64,000 nt of DNA, from NCBI GenBank assembly GCA_949152475.1, contig OX424564.1:27464165-27528164 (forward strand), given 5' to 3'. This document shows positions 21,935 to 35,414 of this stretch, piece after piece (within the stretch, counting starts at the first letter, position 1; every line of letters starts with the position of its first letter). The position numbers and the translations under genes are program-made. The notes beneath the pieces are model-generated. The model saw nothing but the letters and a program-made list of their open reading frames with translations, did not search any database and was not told the origin of the DNA. This DNA comes from Terebella lapidaria. Taxonomy: Eukaryota > Annelida > Polychaeta > Terebellida > Terebellidae.

Positions 21935-24622
21935 CTTGTACAATGCATTCAGAAAACAATTCTTCTTGTGTCTACGCGCATGTATGAGGACTTGGATACA
22001 CTTCATGCAATGACAAGACTTTAACTCAATCATTCAATGACTCAACGATTCATTGAAACGGTTTAGTTCAGTCAACAGTAATAATCATCAACCATGATGT
22101 CGGGCTCTTGGTTAAGGTTGTTCGAAACACCCGGAAAGGTGTTTTTATTGAGTAAAAAGTTATATTTCTTGATAGCTAGATATGTGATGGTTACAAAAAG
22201 CAGAAAAAAATAGTAGGTCACCGTATGATATTTTTTGCTATGATACATTTTGTTGACCTCCTATCAGTCTTGAAAGTACCTCAGCAATAGCCACAATCCA
22301 TTACATCATGACATGCAATCTAACTGCATATTTTGCCTAAAACTATATATTTATAGGATTTTTCAGTACAGAACTGTTGTATATGCAACGGTTCATTAAA
22401 ACTGATGAAACAAAATTCGCTAGCACTGAGTTTGATATGTTTCGTGGCAAGAGTAAGAACATGTGTATATATTTCAGCACTGAAATTTTACAGAAAAAGA
22501 GTAACTTCTGATAATCCATACAACGTTGAGTATCACTGCTCGGTCAGTAATAAGGTATTTTTTCTATTTTTTTTACACATATTTCTTCAATGATATTTTG
22601 GGTTTGTAAAAATAATGTAAAAAATATACCTATCCAGGTTACTTTTCGCGATATAAGCGTTAAAACATGAAAAGTGTCATTTTATGGAAACAAAAAATCA
22701 ATAATTTCATGAATTTGGAGTGCATACTATGTCAAATTATTCAAGTTTTTGTGAGTATGAATTGAAAAAAAAATCATATATTTCATATATTGTATGTTCT
22801 GACTTGACTCAGAAATGTATAAAAGGCTGGCATGGTAGATGTGATCATTAGCATGAACGGTATGGCTGCTAGAATGAACCACTAGATGTTGACTGGTCAA
22901 TTGGCTCAGATGAGATTCTCTCCGGTCGCCAACTCAGTAGGCCTAATAGTTGAAATATCCCCATCAAATTTGACAAGTCAGTAGAACTTTAGGAATAAAT
23001 TTCACCCAATTAGCTTGAGCAAGATGACCGCCACATTTGGCACAGGATTTTGCGATAACTTGTAGGCCTATACATACGGACAACGTGAGGATATAGCTTA
23101 TTATATATAAATGGCTGATAACGGATTTGACTGAGAAGGTAGCGCTGATCTGTGCGCGGTGAATTTTGGAGATTATTTCGTCTATAGGTCTATTTCATGC
23201 ATCTCGATGAATTTTGGCAGAAAATCGCCTAACATAGTGTAAATTTCTGGGCAGATAAGCTGCGGAAACAAAAAAGTTAGCCCCATTCGGCTTACATAGC
23301 GGAACGGGTATGGTAGACGAAACGTGTCAAAAATGACAACTGTAACGAAAACGGAGCCCCGCGAAATCGAGCCTGGTGGGCTGTAAATGTTGCGGCCCAA
23401 TGCAGCTGAGCTCTTCTTATGATGTATTCCTCTTAAAGAGTGAACATTTGGTATATTCAGGCTATATAATGGACAGGCTATAGAGGAATTGATGTATGTC
23501 AATGGAATGTTGCTTAGTGGAACTGGAAATGCATATGCGTGTTTGGACAAACTTAGGGGCGCATAGGACAAACTATTATAAAAGAGTGTGTGACGACCTC
23601 TGGATATTTTGTGGTGAACTTTGAAGTTCTAAGAGATTGGAATTGTGAAGAAAACACTCCACAGGGGCACAAAATGCAGGATTCGGCGGATGGGAGGATG
23701 TGGTAAGAAACGGAAGAAACCCTCACACTTGTTTTATTGGTCTTACACAGATATCATATACAAAGTAATGAGCGCCACTTGCGCCAGCAACTCCCCCCCC
23801 CCCCACCCCTCAACTTTGCTCTTGCATTCGTTGTATCTTTTGTCCTTGGTCCACTCAAGTCAAGTAGCAACAAATTCCATGTGTTATGCCATACTAGTAC
23901 ATTCATGCTTATTAGCCCTACGAGATCTGCAATATCATGAATAGTCTTTCAAAATATTATTATCGCTAAGCTTGAGTTGTATTGAAAACTATGCCATGAT
24001 CCACAGAAGTGTTGTCAATTTATTTAACAGTGTTTTGAATAATTTTACGATCTGTTTGATTATGTTAATCAGAAGATTTGGAAATTGTTAGGTCTACTAG
24101 TTTTGTTGTGCAAACGTTATACATATTAAAACTATGTAACGAATGGATGTTCTAGTAGTATTACCTTCTTAACCGAGGCTGGCCCACTGAAAGATACTAG
24201 ACATATGCTGTGATGCTTCCAGTACTTTGTGTGTTCAAGTCGAAACTCCGCCGTACTGATTACAGACCGCCAGATTTTCCAGTACTCCCATTGCACGGCA
24301 ACATTCATACCCCGCCGATCCCTATTTCACCCCGCCGTTACATTCGCTGTTTATGACACGTTTGGTCAACCATAGACGGGCCACATTGATGACGCGTTCG
24401 GTGTATCGAACAACCTTAAGTAGTGAGAAATATTGTGTGAAATAAAGTAATATACTTGTAATTAGGGATGGACGCGATTTCACAACAGATGAAAATTGGG
24501 GGTCGATATAGTGTCCAAGATTACTACATTATAAGTCATTTTAGTATTCAACAGTTGATAGTAGAAATCTGAAACTACACACTCAGTTTAACAACAAAAT
24601 ACACGTTAATTATAACATAACA
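21935..24622. other. No gene seen; gap between discoidin exon sets
   Basis: About 2.7 kb between exon 1b and exon 2a of the minus locus, against about 110 bp in the plus locus, so this stretch was probably gained here. A poly-C tract lies near 23792-23802. No coding domain recognised; open frames such as 23182-23571 lack family features. Confidence 0.45.
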
Positions 24623-27600
24623 TTATTCAATGCACATATACCCACAAAGGTTAGCAAGGACCATGACTCCCCGAAGACCAGCAGATTCATCTGGAGATGT
24701 ATCATCACAGACCGCTGATATCTCAATGTTCATCGAGTCGGATATGGTGGGCAACAAGTCGAACTGCTGCCAGAATTTGTCATGCGACTCAAAGTTTCCC
24801 AAACACATCATGTCGATCTGTTAAAAGTATATACCAATTGAAACGTATGAAAATGCGGCCATCATATTAAGTAAGCATAGGACCAAGTATTTTTCCTGTA
24901 CTAATTTCAGGTTAAGTTAGTTAAATTGTCAGATTTGTCAAAATTGGCCACTTTTTTGTCGGCTCTGAAAATATTCAAGAATGTTGTACCGTATGGAAAA
25001 TGCATGAGTATTTAATCACTTGACGAAACTAGATTTATCATATATCTGAGCCGTCAATCTCGAAAATTTGATGACCTGTTATATATAAAAATTTGGCCCC
25101 GGTATAATTGGATTCCTTGACCATGAGTGCCATGTTGCTCGCTGAATCATCCATTCAGTTCTTCGCGAATAAGATTAACAAGGCACTGTTTTTAGAAAAT
25201 GCTTGTCAGGTCAGGTTTGCTTCCGTCAGAACTGTCACAGAATAGACACTTCTGGATCCAATCTGGAAATCACCTGTGAAGTCGTCAAACTTGATCCCAT
25301 CCCAAGTAACTTGTTCCAATCTTGTGTCGACGATATCATTCCAGTCCTCACAAAGATTGTCAACTTGTCGCACGAATGTGGAGTGGTTCCTGACAAATTC
25401 AAATCCGCCCCATCATACCCTATTCAAGAAACCCAAGCTGGCTCGTGATGAAATGAATAACTACAGACTAGTGTTCAACCAGTGTTCAAGTTATGTCTCG
25501 AAACTGTTGGAACGTGTCATGTCATTCTAGCTCCAATCCTATTTTCAGGATTTTGGTCGTCACGAACCTATGCAATCCTCATACCATCCACACCACAGTG
25601 TGGAGACTGCCTTGTTCAAGGTATACAACGAGAGTCTACTCGCTCTCGACACAGGGGCGTATGTTGCACTGATATTAATGGATCTCAGTGCGGCCTTCGA
25701 CACCATCGACCATGTTGTCCTCATCCAGCGCCTGAATGAGCGATGTGAGTTTGTGCTATATGCGGACGACACTCAAATGTTTGTGAAGGTCCACAGCAAT
25801 ATCTCTACTAACGTGTCCAAGCTGAAAGCATGTCTGGTCGACGTCAGCACTTGGATATGCAGAAATAAACTACAGCTTAATGGGTCCAAAACCGAGCTAA
25901 CCTACTTCACCCCAAAACGTAGAACATCCAACTTGACTGACAAACTTGTCAATTGGAGGAGTCTCCATTGTTCCTAAAAATGCTGTTCAAGACCTCGGTG
26001 TATTCTTTGACAAGCATCTTCTGATGGCGGAACACGTCAATGCAGTTGCTCGAAAGGCAACACTCGCCTACCGCTATGTCAGTAGACTCCGTCCACTGCT
26101 GGATAAGGCTTCAACCGAGAAAGTTGTTCACACCCCTTTGTGTCGTCTCATTTGGACTGCAATAATGTTATCCTACTTGGATTACCTGCTACCATGATTC
26201 AGAAGCTACTCTGCTGTGTGTTCCAGCTGAAGATGTCCATATTCAGATCACATAACACCTCACCTAAGAAATTTACTTTGGCTTCCGGTTCAGACCAGGA
26301 TTGATTTCAAAGTGCTCTTGACTGTATTCGAAGCCCTGCACTCATTGGCACCATCGTTTGTGTGTGACATGATCCAGACACGTTAACACAATCAACAGCT
26401 CCAATCCACTGACACTAAACTCAGAAACTCAACATTGAACCTCGGTTCAAGCCTCAGAGGTATGGCTCAGAATTTTTCAGCATCATGGCCCCAGGACTTT
26501 GGAACAGCCTCCCACCACACATCCGCCAGCTATTCAGTCCACCAGAATTCAAAAATCATATCAAAGCTGTGTTGTTTGTCAAATTTTATGTCTAACTATA
26601 CTTTAGTTTTATATGTATCGGTTTTATCTCTGTTTTATGTTCTATGTATCACTATTGTGTCAATGTATTCTTGTTCAGCGCTTATTTCTTTGTCATTATA
26701 ATGGGCTTCAGGAATAAAAACTACTACTAATAATAATAATAAAAATAATAATAATATTACTATTATTGTCAGTATTTTTATTATTATTATTATTATTATC
26801 ATTATTATTATGAAAACTAGTAATAGACATAAGTTTGTGCTGCTAATGGATATCGTGAGATATCGTGAGTACGGTGTCAGCCACTTTGTTTTTTCGTTTC
26901 TAAAAAAAATCTTCATAGATGACAAGGTGGCACCCGGCTGATTCTGACTCAGGAATGCATAGAGACGATGATCAACAAGTTCATAATGACACTAAGACAT
27001 GCTTCAAAAGAAAATAGTCATTTGGAAACCGGACTACCAGTGACCATGGGCACTAAACAACAATTGCAGTGAAACATACAGTACGATTAACGCCGCATAA
27101 TTATCACCTGCTGTGATTTGTAGTCACTGGTTGTCAGGCGCAGTGTTGACGATGCATGATCATGGAATTCTCTGTCATAGACAGCAAATGCTTTAACTCT
27201 GTAGTAGTGAGGAAACTGTATGTTTATCCAAGCCCCGACCCTGTCCCCGACTTCAGGGATCCACGTATTAATATTCGGATCACCGCCATCAATCACGGCA
27301 TAGCAGGATGTTCCAGTGTTCTCGGCACTCGATTCATTGCAGGTGGCTCCACAACTTGAACGTGCCACATCAACCAGTGTCTCTGCAAATTTTATATCGA
27401 GTGAATAGGTCAAGCCATTGTTGTTGTCTGAAATCTGTAGTAAACTTGAAGCTAAAAGTCAAGCTATTTATCAGTTAGCCTAATATATCGTCAATTGCCA
27501 GTACATTTAAAGTGGTGGAACATATAATTCACATACCACAATACGCGTATTTCGCGTTGGATCCTACATAAAATGAGCCTAGTAAGCATATCTTCAATTA

Positions 27601-28264
27601 TAGCAAAGTACCCTCACCAATAGTGCAGTTAGCTCCGTTGAAGTACGGGGCACAGTGACACTTGAAGGTCCCACTCCCGGTGTCCACACAAGTTCCTCCA
27701 TTGCCACAGTATATCCCAGTACAGGAGTTCACTATGAGATGATTATCGGTCATTGTTGAATCGCTTACATACCAGACTCTACAGGACAATTCTGCCAAAT
27801 ACCTAATTTGAGCAAAAATTAATTATCAACAACTTGATTTACGAAATTCCGTTTTCATTCAGTAATCAACAGAATTTCCTGCAGATTGACATGCATAATC
27901 ATGGATTGATTAGATTTTGTTGTGATCATTTCATAATTTTACCTGAAACATCTTCTCCTGTCCCTCTGACAATTTTCTTTTTGCTCTGCGCAAAACAAAA
28001 TATAGATCAAGTCATTGAAGAAATACTAATCAAATTCACTCACAAGTTGTTCATAAACATAGAATACTAGTATTTGGTTTCACCCCTAGTTTGTTATGAA
28101 AACTCCTCTTCAATTTGTCCTAGGAATATTATTTCTCTGGCTTTGCAGTCCGTTGTTACCTGTTGTTCTTTGTCGATGTTGGTCTCGTGTTTCAAGGCGT
28201 CGGAGAAGGCCAGAGACACAAGTAGTGCCACAGCATACAAACTCACAACCTGTTTTTGGCCCAT
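24623..28264 (-). CDS. Secreted EGF plus discoidin-like protein, five exons (paralogue)
   Basis: Exons on the minus strand: 28264-28160, 27985-27943, 27731-27618, 27382-27108, 24817-24623 (stop). The total is 732 nt, 243 residues, phases 0, 1, 1, 0 exactly as in the 16660 gene. Exon 1 encodes a signal peptide (MGQKQVVSLYAVALLVSLAF) with donor GTAACA. Exon 2 is a 14-residue charged linker. Exon 3 is an EGF-like domain with six cysteines (YCGNGGTC, FKCHCAPYFNGANC). Exons 4-5 give the discoidin-like domain: SCGATCNESS, VIDGGDPNINTW, GAWINIQF, YRVKAFAVYD, then FWQQFDLLP and LRGVMVLANLCGY. The 2.3-kb last intron contains a LINE. Likely extracellular; ligand unknown. It is convergent with its paralogue. 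Confidence 0.8.
25130..26725 (+). mobile_element. Broken CR1/L2-type LINE inside the last intron of the EGF-discoidin gene
   Basis: Lies antisense to the host gene. In order it shows FFANKINK, a pre-RT block with KLDPIPSNLFQSCVDDIIP, NNYRLV and SKLLERV, then QSSYHPHHSVETALFKVYN, LMDLSAAFDTIDHVVLIQRL and VLYADDTQMFVKV (catalytic box), NKLQLNGSKTE and QDLGVFFDKHL. The segment between the DTIDH and YADD motifs (including the PQGSVLGP block) is missing, and several frame changes are present, so it is dead. The 3' end runs into a (TAA)n tract, as usual for L2/CR1-like elements. Confidence 0.85.
26725..26815. repeat. (TAA)n/(TTA)n microsatellite at LINE 3' end
   Basis: Imperfect ACT/AAT trinucleotide tract followed by its complement (TTATTATTATTA), directly after the LINE 3' part. 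It is probably the element's own 3' tail, later expanded. Confidence 0.75.
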
Positions 28265-31200
28265 CTTCGGAGAGGATCCAACTGCACCGTCGTATTATTG
28301 AAAAAAACAGCAACGTCTACGTGTTTAGAGTTTTAAGTGTTTAGTTGTTTTCAGAATAACATGAGATCCGATTATTTTACTTACGCAGAGTCAGTATGCA
28401 GAAAGATCGAGCTTTGGGGTTATGCTACCTTCGTAGCTATATGTCTAACGATAGTGCCTACCGAAACCATATAATTTAGGGCTCAATGATCGTGTATTTT
28501 GTCCAGTACTTATCAGTGTGTTTTGCTCTTACCAGTGTGACTAATTGGTTCACAAACAATGGCAGTGTCAGTTACCACACGGACAGTCCGCAGTATGGCT
28601 GAGGTCACAACAACGTAATAATTCAGCTTGAGGATTGAAGTGTCTCAAGTGATAAATAAATCACATAAGGCAAATAGCCCACTGGCCGAAACAGGTTACC
28701 AGAAAAATTGTTAGTTCGAGAAAATGCAGAAGGTTACGACGATAGTTCAAATTGAAGGTAGAATATATTGGAGATGATATTTTGTAAAATTGATATTGAA
28801 ATATTCATCAGTCGATGTAATATGAAATGAAGTTTCATGTAAGCTCGTGATATATCCCTAGGCTCTATCTACATTTATTGTCTACACAGGCCAGACTGAA
28901 TGTTTGAAGTGACACAACCTTGGGATCTAGCGCTCAAGGTAATTTGAAATTAAGTTCAAAGTCACAAAAAGATCTACCATTATGATATTCGTATATAACT
29001 TCATACATACACAACATATATCCCCAAACTCCATCTACAAGTGTAACCGTTATTGTCTGCAGAGGCAAATTCACATAATTGGAGTGTGACTTGCCCTTGG
29101 AGTTCACGAATCGAGATCGTCAGAGGTCAAGTTCACACTTTCGTAAACGATTCAAGGTCACAAAAAGATCGTTCGTATATGACGTCCCATGTGTTCATAC
29201 TATATTCTGAAGCTTTATTTCGAATATTATACATAGGCAAATGTACAGATTTCACGTCATGCCTGACATTGGAGTTTACCACTCAAGGTGAATCTGAAGT
29301 CAACTTAAACTTCGAAGGCTGTTGCTCTAAGTATGATACTTATTGAACGTACCTCTATATATAAATATAAAATATAGAGTATAGACCAAATAGGAACACG
29401 GTTTTGGGATTATTTTCTCTCCAAGATATTCTCTTCAAAAGCTCACATTGTACATATCTGACAATTTTCTTCTAAAACAATTCCTGGCAATATCAAATGC
29501 CTTTGAATTAACAAGATTACGTGAAATTTCGAGACAAATATTTGTAAATATATATAATTTTAGTTGTAAAGAAGGTATGCCAGACATGAATTTCTCATTT
29601 GTCCCAATCAGAACATAAAGTACCTGAAGCGAAATATTGCACGCATCAAATCGGTTTTTTTGTGGTTCTGACATGTCTTTTGTATCCTGTTAAATCGGCT
29701 GTATAAGTTAATAGGAAATGCGTAATTTTTTATTTATGAATTATATTCTAAAATATTTTCTCATCACCGTGTTGGCCTACAGCGTTCAACTTTTCTGTGC
29801 GCTACTTGACTTGTGTTAAGTGTATTGATTTAATACACACGATATAAGGTGCATATATGTATACACTCATGTTTTTTCTTTATATACTGAGCTCTACTGG
29901 TGATTATTTTTATCGCCACTTATCAGCTTATGATACGCAACGATTACATCATTTTCGAAGTCATTATACATCTGATAAGAACGTCAAATGATCTGTTGTT
30001 ATCGGAATATCAGGGGATTGTCCCCCACCAAGCAATAGTGTCTGTGTATTATTTCTCCATTTTTATTCTAAACCAGTAGGAGGACGAATGTACATAAAAT
30101 ATAAAATGATCCCTCGGGCGTCTATTGTGGCACATAAACTGTTATGTATTTGATATTTATATGGCTTCTATGTGACACATCAGAATGCCTAAAGTACATA
30201 CAATCAAGTATGTGGTGTATCATAGTATAGACCCATACGTTTTCGTGTATCGTTCGTCCATTGCAACGATTCTATAAACATAATTTGATAGTGATGAATA
30301 TGTAGCTGGATTTCTTTGTATACATTGTACCACTTCCTTATGGAGAGTCATGGTAAATGTTCACTAATTCTAGAACACCTGATTTGCTCTTCGTACAGGG
30401 GTTCGAACATGAATCTGTTTGAAATTTCTGGATTTTCAACAATGAGCATGGAAAAGGAGTTTTGTGAGGTTTGTTGGCATGGAAAGTAAATTCAAATGGG
30501 GGATGGTTTCACTCTCTGCTGCTACTGGAAATGTAAATGCATGGAGAGTATATTCAAATTGGTAGCAGTTTCACTCTCTGTTATTGGAATTGTAATTGCA
30601 TGGAAAGTAAGTTTAAATTGGTAATCTCTGTTATTGGAATTGTAATTGCAAACAAACTATATTCATATTGTTAGTGGTTTCTGGAGTTCTGTGGTTTCAT
30701 TCCCTGCTATTGGGATTGTATTTGCATGGAAATTATATTCAAATTGGTAGTGGTTTCTCTTTCTGCTACTAGAACTGTAATTTCATGAGAAGTATATCGA
30801 ATGATTGTAATTTACGTTTTTTGGTAAGGACCGTAGCCGATTTCTGTTTCTCTGCAGCCTATCCTCTGCAGACATATACTTATATCATTCTCAGGACAAT
30901 GAGTCAATGCCATCTAAACGTGATTTTACAATATCTGTTTTGAGCTTCACTCGGTCAGTATGTGGAACACATTGAACGTTGTCCAGCGCAGCTGACCTTG
31001 TACAAATATTCATCCCCAGTATAACTGATTCAAGTGCTTTGCTACTGGAAAACCTTCAAACATTCGATGAGACATTCGGTGGTGCAGCCGATATATTGTG
31101 ATGTGAAAAAAGAGTGTAGTGTTCGATTGGCACCATGTATTTAGAGAAGGGGAGGTGTAGTTTGGATGAATAAGCAATTAGAAGAAAGTAGCAGTGACGT

Positions 31201-31279
31201 AGCTTATAATCACACAATTCCACCAGTAACTTGAACGTGATTACGAATCTTTTATTATTCCATTTTTGAAAATAAGTGA
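28265..31279. other. Upstream region of the minus-strand gene; right arm of the inverted duplication, repeats
   Basis: No gene seen. At 28850-29340 are AAGGTCA-bearing repeats of the 10.8-kb type (CCTTGGGATCTAGCGCTCAAGG and related). At 29800-30230 is the inverted match to 15380-15790. At 30474-30800 is a tandem repeat. The promoter of the 28264 gene should lie in the first part, but no certain core element is seen. Confidence 0.5.
30474..30800. repeat. Degenerate tandem repeat, units of about 60-75 bp
   Basis: About five imperfect units carrying GCATGGAAAGTA, TATTCAAATTGGTAG, TTTCACTCTCTG and TATTGGAATTGTAATT in the same order. Unit lengths vary by small deletions. No coding signal. Confidence 0.7.
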
Positions 31280-31706
31280 TTAGGCCAAGAAAAAGTATTA
31301 TGGTTCTGGTTAGGCACGCGCGTCACTTTAAACCCTGCGCATCACTCGTTTTTAAAAAAAAACAAAAAAAAAACAAATCGCACGCATCGCTTCGTGACAG
31401 CCGATTTTTGGGGGTAAATTGACACCCGCACGCCGATTTTGGTTAGATAATGATCGAGTAAAATGGTCCCGATTGTCTTTGACATTTTGGTGTATTGCTG
31501 GCAAAATTAGACCGGGTTGGTTTTCAGCAGGCAAATTTAGAGGAAAATGGTTGGCAAAATCGGCAATATTTGGCCGGTTTATTCACCAGCAGCCAATTTT
31601 AGGGAATAAAGAGAAAAAAAGAAGAAGAAAAAGAAAAAATCGAGTCGCCGCATCACTTTTTCGGGGACCCTAATAACCAGAACCATAATATATTTTTTTT
31701 GGCCTT
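31280..31706. mobile_element. Short inverted-repeat element (MITE)
   Basis: The left end TTAGGCCAAGAAAAAGTATT and following ATGGTTCTGGTTA recur inverted at the right end (TAACCAGAACCATAATA then GGCCTTA). The interior of about 360 bp contains A-rich tracts and no transposase. The target duplication is not certain. An open frame at 31419-31673 crosses the element and is not regarded as a gene. Confidence 0.7.
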
Positions 31707-32384
31707 AGTTGTATCAATTATTTAAAATACTGCTTATTTGCATGGGTTATATGCTAGTATTATATAAATAAGATCGTTTCCGCACAAACTGAGTTGATTT
31801 TACCATTGTGTGTTACCTTCAAATAAAATTAATTATGATCATGTACAAATGTACTTGCAATTTTTTTTTCTGTGTTGCAGGAGAACCACTTGTAAGCATT
31901 TTTGCTTGTTGGTTATCCAAAAAATGTGTTTAACGCATTCGTCAAAAGTGTCAAAATATAATATTGTCCTAAATGCATATTTATAAATTTTATATCGATT
32001 TAAAGTGGTTTGCCCGAGAAAATGGTATTTATCAAATTGAAAGGTATGAAATACGTTATGATTGATGTAATTATATATTAAAGTGTAACTGAAACTACAA
32101 TTCGTTATAATTACCATTCACAAGTATGAATATACCTGTGCAGGAATGATGCAGCCCATAGAAAACACACATTTATGATCATCTCTTTTCATTTTGATAA
32201 CAAATTAATTTTGTTTCTAATAAAGCCGGACTATTAATAAGCATGAAACACTATATGGAGGGCAATGTAGCTAATCCACAGATTTTATCAATTGATATGA
32301 ACATGGTGTGGATTAAATTGATGGACATGAATAAATTGGTTCACTTTTCATACACTTTCCAGATGGACATGGTGGTTATAAGTA
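31707..32384. other. No gene seen; 3' flank paralogous to the other transporter copies
   Basis: From about 32270 the sequence resembles the 3' flank of the 42-kb transporter genes (ATGAACATGGTGTGGATTAA, CAGTTTCTGTCC), showing that the pseudogene downstream was duplicated together with flanking DNA and is not a processed retrocopy of the coding part alone. Confidence 0.5.
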
Positions 32385-33403
32385 CTACATGCTATACACA
32401 ACGAAACCTGAGTCAGTTTCTGTCCTTTTCTCACCATAATATTTCAAGGCTTCAATTGGTATCAAAGCATTTCCACTGATCACAACAACAGCGCCCACAA
32501 TCTCAAGAACGTTGGCATGGCCCGGGTACATTCCAGAGAGTACTGTGTACTGCAGGACGAAACATCCAGGTATTTGAATCATTTTTGAGGAGGCCCGTCA
32601 CCAGTGGAGGGCTGTACCTATACCCGAATACTAAAGAGAAGTTGTGACTGCCAGATATCAACATGTGCCCGGCGAGAAACATCGCACAAACCATTAAACG
32701 ACGAAGCGTGGGAACCTCAGTGGCGAGCATCAGAACTATCGAAAATGTGTGTAAGTCGTTCAGCTTGTAGTGGGTGATTAGTATGTGAAGGACGCGAGGT
32801 AGTATCCAATGAAAAAAAACTCTTCCTTGTCCTACTTTTTCTGACAACTGACGTATTAATCCTACCTGCTGAGCTTTCAAACGAAGCCTTCGTTGTCAAT
32901 AGATTGCATGGCGAATGCGGAGCTGCTGAGTAATTCACGAGGGATTCGCCAATGTTCTTAAAGAGGAAAGGTGGTTGTACTACCAACAACGCGCCAGTCA
33001 CACACATACACAATGAGATGACTCTTTCCTTTTTGACTGTTTTTGACAGTACCGAAATAACTAGGAAGAAGATGAAATTCTGGCACTTTCGCCAGAACAC
33101 AAGCCAGTAGTATGCTACGCCATAACCTGTAGGCCTATAACTTGACTACAACAAAAATTGATGCCGCTATCAGCCAGCCAACTTTCTCTCTCTCTACGCG
33201 AACTTGTTTCTTCTCAGATGCTTCCACTGCAGTCGCGACTTGGACGGCATATCGAAGGGCGTTGAGTTCCGAGTGTGGAATCAAGCGGTTGAAATAAAAG
33301 CATCCTTTTCTGTGCACAAAATATTCGACAGGGGGTTATGGTTGAATTCTCCTGATGTTCCACGTGTATTGAGCACGTTCATTTCTGTTGATTCACTACT
33401 CAT
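32385..33403 (-). pseudogene. DMT transporter pseudogene
   Basis: A decayed copy of the intronless transporter, closest by eye to the 9181 gene (start MSSESTEMN, against MSSESTKMD). Reading from 33403, the N-terminus jumps from the acidic dileucine region (TEKDAFI) straight to NRLIPHSELNALRYAVQ. The first membrane helix is therefore deleted and the frame shifts. Later blocks are recognisable in different frames: GALLVVQPPFLF near 33000, MLATEVPTLRRLMVC near 32700, and IQIPGCFVLQYTVLSGMYPG near 32570. A stretch between the glycosylated loop and helix 7 is also lost. It cannot make a functional carrier. Confidence 0.88.
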
Positions 33404-33479
33404 CCGTGAGGGATTATCGCTGAGGTGGAGCGCCTCTGGAAAATAATCGACGACGTCGCAGGCGGAGTCGATTAATTTC

Positions 33480-34640
33480 TAGAGGTGTGAGACTGGCAAA
33501 GTTTCTTGTACCAGCTGACACACTGTCAAATGCTATCTGACATGTCTGCAAGATGAACCACGGAAGATCAGAATTTTTTTTGAGGGTCATATTGAAATCG
33601 TGAAATGTTGTCGCCGAGCCATAATGACAATGCATTGGCCAGGCCCGAATCATGAAATCTCTGAGTATTGTGACAAGTATGAAACGTGTCTCAAGTATCA
33701 GCCCAAACAGATCAGAACCGCTACAACCACACAAGATTCTGACCGTCCATGGCAGAAGTTATGAACAGACCTCTTCACCTTCAAGAAGAAAGAATATTCG
33801 GTGGTGATTGAATACTATCCCTATTATCCACAAATAGTAAAGCTGCAATTCATGCATTCGACTCCATACTGTCGAGACATGGAATACTTGATGTAGTGAT
33901 TAGCGATAATGATCCCCAGTACTCAAGCAGGAAATTTCGACAAGCAGGAAAAAATGGAACTTTTTGCGTGTAACATCCAGTCCACATTCCCACCATTCAA
34001 ATGGACAAAGTGAAAATGCCAAAACTGACACAGGACTCGTGGAGAAATCCCTAGATGGTGGACAAGATTTCTACAAGTCACTACTGGCATACAGACCCAC
34101 TCCACTCAAGAATGGTCTATCAATGTCTCAGATCCTGATGAGCAGAAACCTCGAGACTCATTGTCAGTACATCCCTCACTGCTGAAGACAGATTCCTCTA
34201 ATAGGATCATGCAAAAACACTACACCGGCGATTTCGATCAGGAGTGCTAGGGACATGGCCGCTGGGAAATATTGTCACAGGTGCTCGGGTCACAATGTTC
34301 ATCAAGATCGCCCATCACATAACTATGGTGCAACAGTGGTGTAGTACAAGCTCACCAGGATCGCCGATCACACACTGTTCGTACTGATGGCATAGCAGAT
34401 ATTTGGCAGAACCCTGTTGACTTGAGAGTCGTCACAAACTTCAACAATCATCAGGGAAATACACCAGACACACCAGGTGAAAAACTAGTATACTCCAGTA
34501 AAGACTGTAGCTATCCGAATGGCAACCACTGAAGCTGTTCCTCAGGAAACAGCCACATGCCCACCATCAAGACGGTCCAACAGGCATATCAAGACACCTG
34601 CACGACTGATTGAAAGTTGACAAGTTGTTAGTTTGGAATA
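33480..34640 (+). mobile_element. Ty3/Gypsy-type LTR retrotransposon fossil (integrase part)
   Basis: A fragment of the pol region of a Gypsy-like LTR element: an integrase zinc-binding part followed by part of the integrase core and C-terminal sequence. It is broken in several places, lacks recognisable gag, reverse transcriptase and LTRs in this window, and looks old. It sits directly upstream of the transporter pseudogene's 5' end, in opposite orientation. Confidence 0.7.
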
Positions 34641-35408
34641 AATTGATATTGACTATGTGAACATGATATTTATGCATTATTTTTGCTATGTTTCGTTCTG
34701 TACACATTTGAATGAATAGATATATTTTGGTATCGTTTCCGCATTGATAATTCGTTGAAATGTTTTATGAATATCCCTGATACAATATACCATTATTGTA
34801 TGTTGATTGCCATGAATTATGCTGTTTGCCATACATGTATTACATAATACACACTCTGTGAGGAGTCTAATTTGGAGAAGTACATACATGATCTTTAACA
34901 TACATGATACTGATTTGGCCTATAAAAATACAGACCTATATACACGCATATTTATTTCTCATATTGGGAGAGATCACAATGGTTCAATAATTGCTTCAAA
35001 CTTGTTATATCATATAATGAACCACTTGTTCAGAATGATTGTATCTGCCTATATCGATATATTTGCAACTTTGCTTTTCTTAAAACAGGGAGATGTAATG
35101 AATCTACAAATGATATATGTGACTATGCATGTATGCATCATGATAATGCATGTATTGACATTCATCAGATGGCGCTTGGGTTGGTTGCTGTATGAATAAA
35201 ACTGATCAATGTTATCGAGTTTAAGTCGTCTATTCAAGTAAAGTTAATACAGCAATTAATGTATATACAAACGTAACGGTAAAAAAACACATCTGCAGCA
35301 TTTTTTTTAGTTGAGAAAAAATTATTTGAAAAAATAAAGTTTCTGATTATGTAAAACAGGGATCGGCTGTTCCATAATAGGCTTCAAAACAGCATGGTAT
35401 TTTTTCTT
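34641..35408. other. No gene seen
   Basis: AT-rich sequence between the Gypsy fossil and the foldback element. An open frame at 34819-35199 has no recognisable domain. Confidence 0.45.
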
Positions 35409-35414
35409 TCCAGT

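Noticed and set aside
23182-23571. 129-codon open frame as a gene
   Set aside because: No domain, no splice support and no counterpart in the paralogous locus.
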